Shown here piece after piece: positions 54,724 to 63,748 of a stretch of 64,000 bases of DNA. The position numbers and the translations under genes are program-made. The notes under the pieces were generated by a model that saw only the letters and a program-made list of their open reading frames with translations, was not told where the DNA came from and ran no database searches. The stretch spans positions 1,426,001 to 1,490,000 of the forward strand of contig CAWGHD010000002.1 of assembly GCA_963822295.1 (NCBI GenBank), read 5' to 3'. The stretch's first letter is position 1; each line of letters begins with the position of its first letter. This DNA comes from VRUE01 sp963822295 (GTDB taxonomy: Bacteria; Actinomycetota; Thermoleophilia; Solirubrobacterales; 70-9).

Positions 54724-55563
54724 ATGGAAACGATCGTCCCGGCGCTGAAGCGGACCCTCTCGGAGTTCCGAGCCGAGAATCTCAGCGACTGGGCGGCGGC
54801 GCTCACCTACTACGGCCTGCTCGCCCTCTTCCCGGCGCTGATCGCGCTGGTCTCGATCATCGGCCTGGTCGGCGACCCGGCGACGACCACGCGCGAGGTG
54901 ACCGAGGTGATCACCGAGATCGGCCCCGACTCCGCCGCCGAGACCTTCGCCGGCCCGGTCGAGTCGATCGCCTCCGACCGCGGCACGGCCGGCTTCGCCT
55001 TCGTCCTCGGCCTCGCGATCGCGCTCTGGTCCGCCTCCGGCTACATCGGCGCCTTCATCCGCGCCTCGAACGTGATCTACGAAACCGACGAGAGCCGCCC
55101 GTTCTGGAAGCTGCGCCCGCTCCAGATCGCGATCACGCTGGCGATGGTGCTGATGACCTCCGTGCTCGCCCTCGGCCTCCTGCTGACCGGCCCGATCGTC
55201 GACGCGATCGCCGACCCGCTGGGCCTCGGCTCGACCGCGGTGACGCTCTGGAACGTCGCCAAGTGGCCGGTGATGGCGGCCATCTTCATCCTCATGCTGA
55301 GCGTCCTCTACTACCTCTCACCCGATGCCGAGCTGCGCGGGTTCCGCTGGGTCACCCCGGGCGGCGCCCTCGCCCTCGTCGTCTGGGCGATCGCCTCGGT
55401 CGGGTTCGCCTTCTACGTCGCCAACTTCGGCTCCTACGACAAGACCTACGGAACGCTCGGCGGCCTGATCGCCCTGCTCGTCTGGCTCTGGATCACGAAC
55501 CTCGCGATCCTCTTCGGCCACGCATTCAACTCGCAGCTCGAACGCGAGACGCGAGCTCGCTGA
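54724..55563 (+). CDS. YihY/BrkB-family membrane protein
   Basis: 279 residues with six or seven helices. Family marks: NLSDWAAALTYYGLLALFPA, the helix TAGFAFVLGLAIALWSASGY with IGAFIRASNVIYETDESRPF, PDAELRGFRWVTPGGALALV, and KTYGTLGGLIALLVWLWITN ending in HAFNSQLERETRAR. Sometimes called ribonuclease BN, but that name is outdated; the protein is a membrane transporter-like protein of unknown substrate. Confidence 0.88.
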   Translation: METIVPALKRTLSEFRAENLSDWAAALTYYGLLALFPALIALVSIIGLVGDPATTTREVTEVITEIGPDSAAETFAGPVESIASDRGTAGFAFVLGLAIALWSASGYIGAFIRASNVIYETDESRPFWKLRPLQIAITLAMVLMTSVLALGLLLTGPIVDAIADPLGLGSTAVTLWNVAKWPVMAAIFILMLSVLYYLSPDAELRGFRWVTPGGALALVVWAIASVGFAFYVANFGSYDKTYGTLGGLIALLVWLWITNLAILFGHAFNSQLERETRAR

Positions 55564-55625
55564 CGACCGGCGAAACAGCGATTCGGGCGTTTTCGAGGGA
55601 ACCCTCGTGGGTATCTGCGTCGCAT

Positions 55626-55853
55626 ATGCCACAGCTCGAATCGAGGACACCGCGGCCCGGGGACCTCTGGCTCAGCCGGCCCCCGTATCTGCTCGTGGCG
55701 CACGTCCTCTCCGTCGAGCTCCACCGTGACCGCGGCGTCGTCTCCTACGAGCTGGCCGACGAGGACGGCACGGTGCTCGAGCAGGTCGACCACGCCCTGC
55801 TCGATGCGGGCTGGTGGCAGGCGTTCCAGCCGATGGTCCGGCGCTACGGCTGA
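55626..55853 (+). CDS. small hypothetical protein
   Basis: 75 residues from ATG 55626: MPQLESRTPRPGDLWLSRPP, then YLLVAHVLSVELHRDRGVVS, YELADEDGTVLEQVDHALLD and AGWWQAFQPMVRRYG. It looks like a small beta-rich cytoplasmic domain, similar in tone to proteins of unknown function found in actinobacteria. No domain name is supported. The stop is one base from the convergent carboxylase stop. Confidence 0.6.
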   Translation: MPQLESRTPRPGDLWLSRPPYLLVAHVLSVELHRDRGVVSYELADEDGTVLEQVDHALLDAGWWQAFQPMVRRYG

Positions 55854-55854
55854 G

Positions 55855-57415
55855 CTACCAGGCGTCGACGAAGCGCCGGGCGGATCGCGGCTCGCCCGTC
55901 GCAGATGCCGCTCGCAGGGTCGCGGCGACCAGGGCCCGGGTCTCGGCCGGGTCGATCACGTCGTCGAGCTCGAAGAGGGCGGCGGCGTTCAGCGCCTTCG
56001 CGTTGGCTTCCGCGGCCGCGGTCAGGTCGCGCACCCGCTGCTCGCGCTCGGCCTCGTCGGCGATCGCCTCGAGCTCCTTGCGCAGCGCCAGCCTGACCGC
56101 GCCCTCGAGGCCCATCGGGCCGAGGTGCGCCGAGGGCCAGGCGAGCGTCAGCAGCGGCTCGTGCAGGCTGCCGCCGACCATCGCCTGGGCGCCGAGGCCG
56201 TAGCCCCGCCGCAGGACGACGGCGACCAGCGGCACCCGCAGGGCGGCCCCGGCGATCAGCAGCCGCGAGGCGTGGCGGACCAACCCCGTCGCCTCGGCCT
56301 CCGGCCCGACCATCATCCCCGGGGTGTCGACGAGTGAGACGATCGGCAGGCCGAAGGCGTCGCAGAGCTGCAGGAAGCGGGCCGCCTTGTCGCCGGCGTC
56401 GCTGGTGATCGCGCCGGCCATGTGGCGGGTGTCGTTGGCGATCACCCCCAGCGGGCGTCCCTCGATCCGGCAGAGCGCCGTGACCATCTCCGGGGCGAAG
56501 CGCTCGCGCAGGAAGGTGACCGAGCCCCGGTCGGCGATCGTCTCGACGATCGGGGCCACCGCGTAGGCGCGGCGCTGCCTTTCGGGGACGAGCGTCGCGC
56601 AGCGCCTCCTGGTCGGGCTCCTCCCACTCGGCGACGGCTCCCTGGAAGTAGGACAGCAGGCGCCTGGTCACGGCGGTCGCCTCCGCCTCGTCGGCGACGG
56701 CGACGTCCACGACCCCGTTGCGGGACTGCATCTCCAGCGGCCCGATCTCGTCGGCGGCGACGACGCCGAGGCCGCCGCCCTCGATCATCGCCGGCCCGCC
56801 CATCCCCAGCGAGGAGCTCTCGGTGGCGACGATCAGGTCCGAGCAGCCGGCGAGGACGGCGTTGCCGGCGAAGCAGCGGCCGGCGACGACCGCGATCCGC
56901 GGCACCAGCCCCGAGAGCTTCGCCCAGAGGGCGAAGGCGCGGGCGTCGAGCGCCGAGACGACCGGGTAGTCGGTGTCGCCGGGCCTGCCGCCGCCGCCCT
57001 CGGCGTAGAGGACAGCGGGGAGCCGCATCCGCTCGATCAGCTCGAAGAGGCGGTCCTTCTTGCGATGGCCGAGCGCCCCCTGGGTGCCCGCCAGGACCGT
57101 GTAGTCGTAGGAGAGGACGGCGCAGGCGCCGCCGTCGCCGAAGAGCTCCCCGTTGACGCTCGCCGTGCCGCCGATGAAGCCGTCCGCGGGGGTGCGGTCG
57201 ATCAGGTCCTCGAGCTCGCGGCGGCCGCGCTGGGCGGCGATCGCGAAGCGGCCGTACTCGACGAACGAGCCGGGGTCGACGAGGTCGGCGATGTTCTCGC
57301 GGGCGGTGCGGCCGCCGGCGTCGTGACGGCGGCCGACCGCCTCCGGGCGAGCCGCGTCCTCGGTCCGCGCGCGGCGGCGCAGGAGCTCGTCGAGGTCCTC
57401 GCGCTCGCCGGGCAC
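55855..57415 (-). pseudogene. acyl-CoA carboxylase beta subunit (carboxyltransferase), one frameshift
   Basis: From GTG 57415 (PGEREDLDELLRRRARTEDA) the carboxyltransferase N-half includes SFVEYGRFAIAAQRGRRELE, VLAGTQGALGHRKKDRLFEL and RCFAGNAVLAGCSDLIVATE. One extra base near 56598 shifts the frame. The C-half continues from APIVETIADRGSVTFLRERF through GDKAARFLQLCDAFGLPIVS, VDTPGMMVGPEAEATGLV and RRGYGLGAQAMVGGSLHEPL. Corrected length is 519 residues. It moves carboxyl from biotin to acetyl-, propionyl- or longer acyl-CoA. The biotin subunit is not in this window. Confidence 0.85.
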
Positions 57416-57422
57416 CGGAGCC

Positions 57423-57773
57423 TCAGGCGCTCTTGACCCTGACGCTCTTGGTCGCCGGCGTCGGGTCGGCGCCGCCGGCGCCGATCGCCCGCACCCTGAA
57501 GGTGTGGCGCCCGACCGCGAGGTGGTAGGTCTTCGGCGAGACACAGGGCCGGTAGGGCTTGATGTCGACCGAGCATTCGAACCTGACGGCGGTCTCGCTC
57601 GAGGAGAATCTGAGCTTGACCGGGGCCTTCGCCGCGGCGGCCCTCACCACATCCGGCTCTTTGCCGATCGTCGTCTGCGGCGTCGTCACCACCGACCTGG
57701 CGCCTGCCGGAACGACGGCGATCGCGCAGAGCAGCGCCGCGCACAGTCCCGTTCTCTTCGCGAAGGAGCTCAT
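57423..57773 (-). CDS. small secreted protein consisting of one Ig-like domain
   Basis: 116 residues. Signal peptide LCAALLCAIAVVPAGA, then one beta-sandwich module: VKLRFSSSETAVRFECSVDI, KPYRPCVSPKTYHLAVGRHT, FRVRAIGAGGADPTPATKSV. The same module is found at the ends of the propeller protein at 39274-40590 and twice in the beta-helix protein at 58563-60458. The paired Cys (FECS and PCVSP) probably form a disulfide. Function unknown, likely cell-surface. Confidence 0.75.
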   Translation of the reverse strand: MSSFAKRTGLCAALLCAIAVVPAGARSVVTTPQTTIGKEPDVVRAAAAKAPVKLRFSSSETAVRFECSVDIKPYRPCVSPKTYHLAVGRHTFRVRAIGAGGADPTPATKSVRVKSA

Positions 57774-57829
57774 CCCTGGCGATGCATCATAGGCTTCGCC
57801 ACAAGGGCGACCGACTAGGAGGAGGCGGC

Positions 57830-58522
57830 ATGGCGGACCTGGCGACGTACGAGCTCGAGGGGAAGATCGCGACGATCGCGATGGACGACGGCAAGGTCAA
57901 CGCGTTCTCGATCGCGATGCTGAAGGAGGTCCTCGCCGCCTTCGACCAGGCCGAGGGCGACGGAGCGGTCGTGGTCTTCACCGGGCGCGAGAAGTACTTC
58001 TCCGCCGGCTTCGACCTCAAGGTCTTCTCCGAGCGCCCGCAGGAGATCGTCGAGATGCTGACCCTCGGCGCGCGGCTCTCCGAGCGCATCCTCTCCTTCC
58101 CGACCCCCGTGCTCGTCGCCTGCTCCGGGCACGCGATCGCGGCCGGGACCTTCCCGCCGCTCGCCGCCGATCTGCGGATCGGAGTCGAAGGCGACTACCG
58201 CCTCGGCCTCAACGAGGTCAAGATCGGGCTCACGGTCCCGCTCTACGTGGTCGAGCTCGCCCGTCAGAGGCTGACCCCAAAGGACTACAACCGCTCCCTC
58301 GTCACCGCCGCGATGTACGGGCCCGAGGAGGCCGTCGGCGCCGGGCTTCTCGATCGGGTGGTCCCGCCCCAGGAGCTGCGCGACGCGAGCCTGGCGGCCG
58401 CCACGGAGCTGGCGGAGCTCAACATGGACGCCCACGCGGCGACCAAGGAGCGGGTCCGGGGCGCTGCCCTCGCCGCCCTGCGCGAGGCGATCCAGATGGA
58501 GCTGGCCGAGCATCAGCCCTGA
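57830..58522 (+). CDS. enoyl-CoA hydratase/isomerase family protein
   Basis: 230 residues from ATG 57830, which has AGGAGGAGG upstream; earlier in-frame ATG 57782 lacks this. Crotonase marks: ATIAMDDGKVNAFSIAMLKE, oxyanion FTGREKYFSAGFDLKVFSER, and VACSGHAIAAGTFPPLAADL. The catalytic glutamate region LGLNEVKIGLTVPLYVVELA is present. It is shorter than the crotonase at 5906-6814 and lacks its loop insertion. It acts on short or medium enoyl-CoA; the substrate is unknown. It is divergent from the small secreted protein. Confidence 0.88.
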   Translation: MADLATYELEGKIATIAMDDGKVNAFSIAMLKEVLAAFDQAEGDGAVVVFTGREKYFSAGFDLKVFSERPQEIVEMLTLGARLSERILSFPTPVLVACSGHAIAAGTFPPLAADLRIGVEGDYRLGLNEVKIGLTVPLYVVELARQRLTPKDYNRSLVTAAMYGPEEAVGAGLLDRVVPPQELRDASLAAATELAELNMDAHAATKERVRGAALAALREAIQMELAEHQP

Positions 58523-58562
58523 CCCGAATAATTGGACTTTCCCGCCCACGGGTTGCCACCGG

Positions 58563-60458
58563 ATGTCCATACTTCGGACCGTGGGTTCCTGGGGGAGGAA
58601 GAGATTCGGGGTCGCGATGCTTGCGGCTGCGACGAGCCTGGCGTTCTCGGCCGGAGCCGGAGCCGAAACCTTCGTCGTCACCAGCAGCGAAGACCCGGGC
58701 GCCGGCTCCCTCCGCCAGGCGGTCGCCGACGCCAACGCGCTCCCCGGCGCCGACAAAGTCACGTTCGCGGCAGGCCTCGCCGGCGGCGACATCGAGCTGG
58801 TCGCGACGGCGCCGCCGGTCACGATCACCGACCCGCTTCAGATCACCGGCCCGGGCGCGCGCGATCTCGCGATCGACGGCAACGACAACGAAAAAGGCGT
58901 GTTCCTCATCAACGCCCCCGGCCCCCCCAACCCGCCGCCGACGATGGCGGTCGAAATCTCGGGGCTGACCATCGAACGCGGCACCATCCATGGCGGTGCG
59001 ATTTTCACAGGCGGCGGCGTCCAGAACATCGACGGCGACCTCATCCTTCGCGCGGTGGACATCAGGGACAACCTCGCCCGGCCGTTCGGCGCCGGCGTCT
59101 ACAACGCCGGCAAACTGACGGTCGTCGACTCCCTGATCCGGGAAAACAAGATCCTCGCCGTCTACGTCCCCTTCACCATCCCGGGGTATGGGGCGGGTAT
59201 CTTCAATCAGAACCAGCTGATCGTCCGCAACTCGTCGATCGTCACCAACAACAACGGGGGCGACGACTTCTCGGCCGGGGGGGCGATCTACCTGAGCGGA
59301 GGCGAACCCGGGGTGACGCCGTCGGCCACGATCTCGAACTCGTCGATCATCGGCAACCATGCCGGCAGCGGCGGCGGGCTCGCCAACGGCTCCGCCTATC
59401 CGTTACGGATCGCCAACACGCTCGTCGCCCTCAACCAGGACGTCAACGAACCCACCGACCCGAACCACGACTGCTCGGGCCCGATCACCTCTCAGGGGTA
59501 CAACCTGATCACCCGCATCGACAACTGCACGATCACGGCGACGACCGGCGACCAGTTCGGCACGATCGCGGCGATGATCAACCCGGGGCTCGCCGGCTTC
59601 GGCAACCACGGCGGTCCGGTCGACACGTGGGCGATCGAGGCGACTCCCGCGGCCAGCCCGGCGCTCGACGCCGGCAACCCGGACGCGCCGGCCGACGGCG
59701 GCGAGGCCGCCGAAAAACGACGCTGTGAGACGACCGACGGCCGCGGCGTCCCCCGGCCGCAGGGCGGGCGCTGTGAGATCGGCGCCTTCGAGGTGGTCGT
59801 GACGCCGGAAGCGGTCATCGACAGCGGCCCCGGCGGGGCCAGCGGCGGCTCGACCGGCGAAAGCGCGGCGACCTTCGAGTTCCACGCGACCCAGCCGGGC
59901 GCGGCCTTCGAATGCAGCCTCAATGGCGGTGCCTTCGAGCCCTGCACGAGCCCCAAGGTCTACAGCGGCGTGACGACGGCGGGCAACACGTTCGAGGTCC
60001 GGGCGCTGGACCCGTTCGGCAACCCGGGGCCGACGTCGTCTCCGTACGAGTGGACCTACCTCGCACCGCAGACGTCTCCGGGCCCGTCGGGCGGCGGGTC
60101 GACCCCGGGCGGCGGCTCCCAGGGTGCCGACACGCAGGCGCCCGACACCTTCATCACGCAAAAGCCGAAGAAGAGGGCGCGGGCAAAAAAGGTCAAATTC
60201 GGCTTCGCCTCCAGCGAGGCCGGCTCCACTTTCGAATGCCGCAAGACCCGCCCGGCAAAGCGTGCCCACGCCCAGAAGAAGAAAAAGCGCAGGCCGGCCG
60301 CCTTCGCCCCCTGCGTCTCGCCACGGGCCTACCCGGCCGCGGGTCTCGGGCGACGGACCTTCGAAGTCCGCGCCGTCGATGCCGCGGGCAACGCCGACCC
60401 GACCCCCGCGCGCTTCACCTGGACCCAGGTTTCCGGGCCGTTCAAAGCCTCGAAGTGA
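58563..60458 (+). CDS. secreted right-handed beta-helix protein with two C-terminal Ig-like domains
   Basis: 631 residues. Signal MLAAATSLAFSAGAGA, then the CSLREXX-like start ETFVVTSSEDPGAGSLRQAV. A parallel beta-helix of about 330 residues follows, with repeated ITGPGARDLAIDGNDN, NAGKLTVVDSLIRENKILAV and ATISNSSIIGNHAGSGGGLA, ending in choice-of-anchor-type GRGVPRPQGGRCEIGAFEVV. Two Ig-like modules end the protein (GAAFECSLNGGAFEPCTSPK; GSTFECRKTRPAKRAHAQK), separated by a Gly/Ser/Pro linker. It is probably a surface protein binding carbohydrate. Enzymatic function is not evident. The stop overlaps the next gene (GTGA). Confidence 0.85.
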   Translation: MSILRTVGSWGRKRFGVAMLAAATSLAFSAGAGAETFVVTSSEDPGAGSLRQAVADANALPGADKVTFAAGLAGGDIELVATAPPVTITDPLQITGPGARDLAIDGNDNEKGVFLINAPGPPNPPPTMAVEISGLTIERGTIHGGAIFTGGGVQNIDGDLILRAVDIRDNLARPFGAGVYNAGKLTVVDSLIRENKILAVYVPFTIPGYGAGIFNQNQLIVRNSSIVTNNNGGDDFSAGGAIYLSGGEPGVTPSATISNSSIIGNHAGSGGGLANGSAYPLRIANTLVALNQDVNEPTDPNHDCSGPITSQGYNLITRIDNCTITATTGDQFGTIAAMINPGLAGFGNHGGPVDTWAIEATPAASPALDAGNPDAPADGGEAAEKRRCETTDGRGVPRPQGGRCEIGAFEVVVTPEAVIDSGPGGASGGSTGESAATFEFHATQPGAAFECSLNGGAFEPCTSPKVYSGVTTAGNTFEVRALDPFGNPGPTSSPYEWTYLAPQTSPGPSGGGSTPGGGSQGADTQAPDTFITQKPKKRARAKKVKFGFASSEAGSTFECRKTRPAKRAHAQKKKKRRPAAFAPCVSPRAYPAAGLGRRTFEVRAVDAAGNADPTPARFTWTQVSGPFKASK

Positions 60459-61369
60459 ACGTCCTCATCGCAGCCGACATGGAGGGGATCGCCGGGATCG
60501 AGGACTACGGCGAGTGCCTCCCGTCCCACCCCGCCGCCTACGCCCGTGGGCGGAAGCTGATGACCGACGAGGTCCTCGCTGTGGTCGAGGCCCTGCGCGA
60601 GGGCGGCGTCGAGCGGATCTCGGTCGGCGACTGGCACATGGTCGGCACCAACATCGAACGCGAGCGGATGCCCGAGGGCGTCGAGGTCCGGCCGATCGCG
60701 GACCTGGCGCTGAACGAGGCCGAGCCGTCCTTCGCCAAGGCGGCGGGAGGGGCGCCCCTCGACGGCGTCGTCCTGATCGGGCACCACGCCAAGACGCCGA
60801 GCCCGCGCGGCTTCTCCTCGCACAGCTTCATCTGGGAAATGGAGGTCGAGCTCGACGGCGACTCGCTCAGCGAGACCCAGCTCTTCGCCCAGGGCCTCGC
60901 CGCCGAGGGCGTCCCGATCCTCGCCGCCTCCGGCGACCGCTGGCTGCTCGAGGAAATGGGCGATGGCGAGCTCGGCGGCGCCCGCCTGGTGCCGGTCAAG
61001 GAGGGAGATGGACGGGCGCGGGCGACCTCGATCGGGGCCGCCGAGGCCCGGGAGAAGCTCGCCGGCGCCGTCGGCGCGGCGCTGGCCGAGCCGGTCCGGC
61101 CTCCCCCGCCGCGTTCCTACCCGGCCGAGCTGCGCGTCTCCGTCGCCGGCGAGGAGATCGCGCGGACGACGGTGGCCAGCGAGGGCGAGCTGCTGGCGAC
61201 CTTCGCCGGGATCTTCAGGGAGAGCCGGGTCGCGCGCGAGTACCGCCAGCTCGCGGCGCTGCTCCCCTCCGGGCACGACTCGCGGCTGAAGGGGGCGCGG
61301 CGTCGTGTCGGCAGCCTCATCGCGACGCCGACGATCCGCTCGAAGGAGCGGCGTTGGCTGGCAAGTTGA
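60455..61369 (+). CDS. M55-family D-aminopeptidase (DppA-like)
   Basis: 304 residues from GTG 60455. The N-terminal metal site VLIAADMEGIAGIEDYGECL (Asp/Glu), then YARGRKLMTDEVLAVVEALR, ISVGDWHMVGTNIERERMPE, VVLIGHHAKTPSPRGFSSHS with His pairs, and EMEVELDGDSLSETQLFAQG match the DppA fold. The family is zinc-dependent and releases N-terminal D-amino acids, possibly from peptidoglycan fragments. Coupled by GTGA to the beta-helix gene. Confidence 0.88.
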   Translation: MNVLIAADMEGIAGIEDYGECLPSHPAAYARGRKLMTDEVLAVVEALREGGVERISVGDWHMVGTNIERERMPEGVEVRPIADLALNEAEPSFAKAAGGAPLDGVVLIGHHAKTPSPRGFSSHSFIWEMEVELDGDSLSETQLFAQGLAAEGVPILAASGDRWLLEEMGDGELGGARLVPVKEGDGRARATSIGAAEAREKLAGAVGAALAEPVRPPPPRSYPAELRVSVAGEEIARTTVASEGELLATFAGIFRESRVAREYRQLAALLPSGHDSRLKGARRRVGSLIATPTIRSKERRWLAS

Positions 61370-61376
61370 AGGGAAG

Positions 61377-62453
61377 CTAGGCGACGGAGAGCACGTGGGC
61401 GCGCCGCGGCTCGACCCTGCCCTCGATCACGTCGAGGTAGGCGTCGCGGACGGCGTCGAAGCCCTCGCCGGGGATCGTCTCGAGCCAGCCGCCGATCCAT
61501 TCGCAGAAGGGATGCCAGGCGTCGGCGACCCTGGACTCGAGGCCGGCGCGGCCCCAGTCCTCGGCGCGCCTGTTGACGCGGTCGGGGGCGAAGAAGAAGG
61601 CCGGCGTCGGCCCCGGCAGCTCGCCGCCGTCCTGCCCGGCCCCGAGCTCCTCCCAGTGGGTGACCCCGACCGCCATGCTGTGGACGAGGTCGTCGCCGTA
61701 GTGCGTGTGCACCGCTCGCCTGACGTCGCCGTCGCCGGCGATGTCGACGAAGGTCGCCGGCCCCCCTTCGAGCGAGTCGATCCGGTCGTAGCCGACGACG
61801 CCGCCATAGATCCCGAGGCCCTCGACGAACTCGACCGAGCGTGGCGAGGTCAGGCCGATCAGATCGATGCCCTCGCGCTGGGCCAGCATGTGGGCGGCGG
61901 CGATCGCGGTCTTGCTCGAGGCGCTGGAGATCACGATCGGGCCGCGCTCGGTGAGGCCCTCGTCGGCGAGCTGGTCGTCGATCAGGAAGGAGGTGAAGAA
62001 GAGCGGGCGCAGCAGCATCTGGATCTCCTCGGTGTCCTCCCGGTAGAAGGCGTCGGCCGAGGTCGCCAGGTAGCGGTGGTAGGCGGAGGGCAGCGCGGCT
62101 TTGCGGGGAGCCGCGTCGACGAACCCGGAGGGGCCGGCGCCGCCGGGGGTGACGAGCAGGTGCGATGCGGCGGGCAGGTAGCCGTAGAGGCGGGTCCCGA
62201 CCTCCACCCCGTCGGCCTCGCTGCGCTCGACCTTGGCGAAGCCCCAGGTCGGCAGGTTGCCCCATCCCTCCTCGGCCGGGAAGAAGTCCCAGTAGGACAT
62301 CGCCTCGCCGAAGACCGCGTAGGTCACGTTGTTGGCGGTCATCCCGAAGCTGCCGACACGGAGCACGGCCTCGCCGGGGCCGGGCTCGGGCGGGTCCGAC
62401 TCGGCGACGCGGCAATCGCGGAGGTCGTCGCGCTTTACCAAGAACTCGGTCAT
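61377..62453 (-). CDS. DUF2855 family protein (MDR-like)
   Basis: 358 residues. The N-terminal GroES-like part begins MTEFLVKRDDLRDCRVAESD with PGEAVLRVGSFGMTANNVTY; the cofactor domain has PIVISSASSKTAIAAAHMLA and VGYDRIDSLEGGPATFVDIA. Conserved MTANNVTYAVFGEAMSYWDF and GTRLYGYLPAASHLLVTP are signature parts of DUF2855. No zinc ligands are seen. Likely a NAD(P)H-dependent oxidoreductase of unknown substrate. Seven bases separate its stop from the convergent DppA-like gene. Confidence 0.86.
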   Translation of the reverse strand: MTEFLVKRDDLRDCRVAESDPPEPGPGEAVLRVGSFGMTANNVTYAVFGEAMSYWDFFPAEEGWGNLPTWGFAKVERSEADGVEVGTRLYGYLPAASHLLVTPGGAGPSGFVDAAPRKAALPSAYHRYLATSADAFYREDTEEIQMLLRPLFFTSFLIDDQLADEGLTERGPIVISSASSKTAIAAAHMLAQREGIDLIGLTSPRSVEFVEGLGIYGGVVGYDRIDSLEGGPATFVDIAGDGDVRRAVHTHYGDDLVHSMAVGVTHWEELGAGQDGGELPGPTPAFFFAPDRVNRRAEDWGRAGLESRVADAWHPFCEWIGGWLETIPGEGFDAVRDAYLDVIEGRVEPRRAHVLSVA

Positions 62454-62492
62454 CTCGTCATCGATTCTGGCTCCGCGAGGGGGATGGTGTCA

Positions 62493-63746
62493 ATGGACGG
62501 GGATTTCTGCGCTAGCTTGCTTCGAATGCTCGGGGGACGCCGCACCGCATCGATGCTGGCGATCATAGTCGTCGCGCTTTCGGTCGCGGCGGGCTCCCAG
62601 GCCTCCCCCGGCCCGCAGGCGCGGCACGTGCTCGGCGGCGCCGTCCTCCCGCAGGCTGTGATCGGCGACCCGTTCTCCTACCAGCTCGAGACCGACATCT
62701 CCGACCCGCCCCCGGTCTTCTCCGTCTCCGCCGGCCTGCTCCCCGACGGGATCGAGCTCGGCGACGACGGCCTGCTCAGCGGCACGCCCATCGTGCCCGG
62801 CGCCTCCACCTTCACGATCACGGCCTCCAACGGGGTCGACCCGGACGCCGAGCAGGAGATGACGCTCGAGGTCGTCGGCTCGCCGCTGATCGAGCTCGGG
62901 CCCGCCGGGTCGGTCACCCCGACCTCGGCCGAGCTGACCGGCTCGGTCAACCCGCGCAACCTGCCGGCGGACGCCTGGTTCGAATGGTGGCCGGTCCTCG
63001 ACGTCTTCCAGATCCCGGTCTGGACCGAGACCGGACAGCTGCCGAAGGGCCTCGCCCCGGTCGGCGTCGGCAGCCTCGTCTCCGGCCTCGAGCCCGGGAC
63101 CGAATACGCCTATCGCCTGGCCGCCGACAACGAGCTCAGCCCGACGGCGATTCGCAGCGGGACGAGGAGCCTGGAAACGGAGCTGCCGCCGCCGAGCGCG
63201 GGGAAGACCTTCAACCTGGAGCCGGTCGACGGCACGACCGCGACCCGCTGCGAGGGAGACGAGGCCTTCAGCAAACTGGAGAAGCCCGAACAGGTGACGA
63301 TCGACTGCGAGATCGACTCCACCCGGGGCACCGTCTCCCTGACGGCCTCGAAGGGAAGCAGCGGCGAGACCCAGTCGGCGCTGTTCTGGGGCGGCATGTT
63401 CGCCGTCTTCCAGAACGTCGGCGACAACCAGGAGGCGGTGGCGACGCTGGCCGGCAGCATGCGCTGCGAGAAAAGGGCCTCCTCGAGCGCCGTCCGCCCG
63501 CGCAAGGGCAGGGGCGGACGCAAGCTCTGGGGCAGCGGCTCGGGCAGCTACAAGACCGTCGGCAGCCACGGGGCGGCGACCGTGCGCGGCACGACCTGGC
63601 TGGTCGTCGATCGCTGCGACGGCGTCACCGCCTTCAAGGTCGCCCAGGGCACCGTCCGCGTGCGCGACTTCGTGCGCGGGGCCTCGATCGTGCTGCGAGC
63701 CGGCCAGAGCTACGTGACCAAGCGCGCGACCCCCCGCCTGCCGTAG
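62493..63746 (+). CDS. secreted protein with putative Ig, FN3-like and FecR-like domains
   Basis: 417 residues from ATG 62493, which has GAGGGGG nine bases upstream; ATG 62526 would also keep the signal peptide (SMLAIIVVALSVAAGSQA). Domain 1 is a putative-Ig fold with FSVSAGLLPDGIELGDDGLL and GTPIVPGASTFTITASNGV. Domain 2 is FN3-like (ITPTSAELTGS-type segment VTPTSAELTGSVNPRNLP, LEPGTEYAYRLAADNE). The C-terminal 180 residues are the domain shared with the two NHL proteins: SLTASKGSSGETQSALFWGG, LWGSGSGSYKTVGSHGAATV, RGTTWLVVDRCDGVTAFKVA. Probably cell-wall associated. Confidence 0.82.
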   Translation: MDGDFCASLLRMLGGRRTASMLAIIVVALSVAAGSQASPGPQARHVLGGAVLPQAVIGDPFSYQLETDISDPPPVFSVSAGLLPDGIELGDDGLLSGTPIVPGASTFTITASNGVDPDAEQEMTLEVVGSPLIELGPAGSVTPTSAELTGSVNPRNLPADAWFEWWPVLDVFQIPVWTETGQLPKGLAPVGVGSLVSGLEPGTEYAYRLAADNELSPTAIRSGTRSLETELPPPSAGKTFNLEPVDGTTATRCEGDEAFSKLEKPEQVTIDCEIDSTRGTVSLTASKGSSGETQSALFWGGMFAVFQNVGDNQEAVATLAGSMRCEKRASSSAVRPRKGRGGRKLWGSGSGSYKTVGSHGAATVRGTTWLVVDRCDGVTAFKVAQGTVRVRDFVRGASIVLRAGQSYVTKRATPRLP

Positions 63747-63748
63747 CG

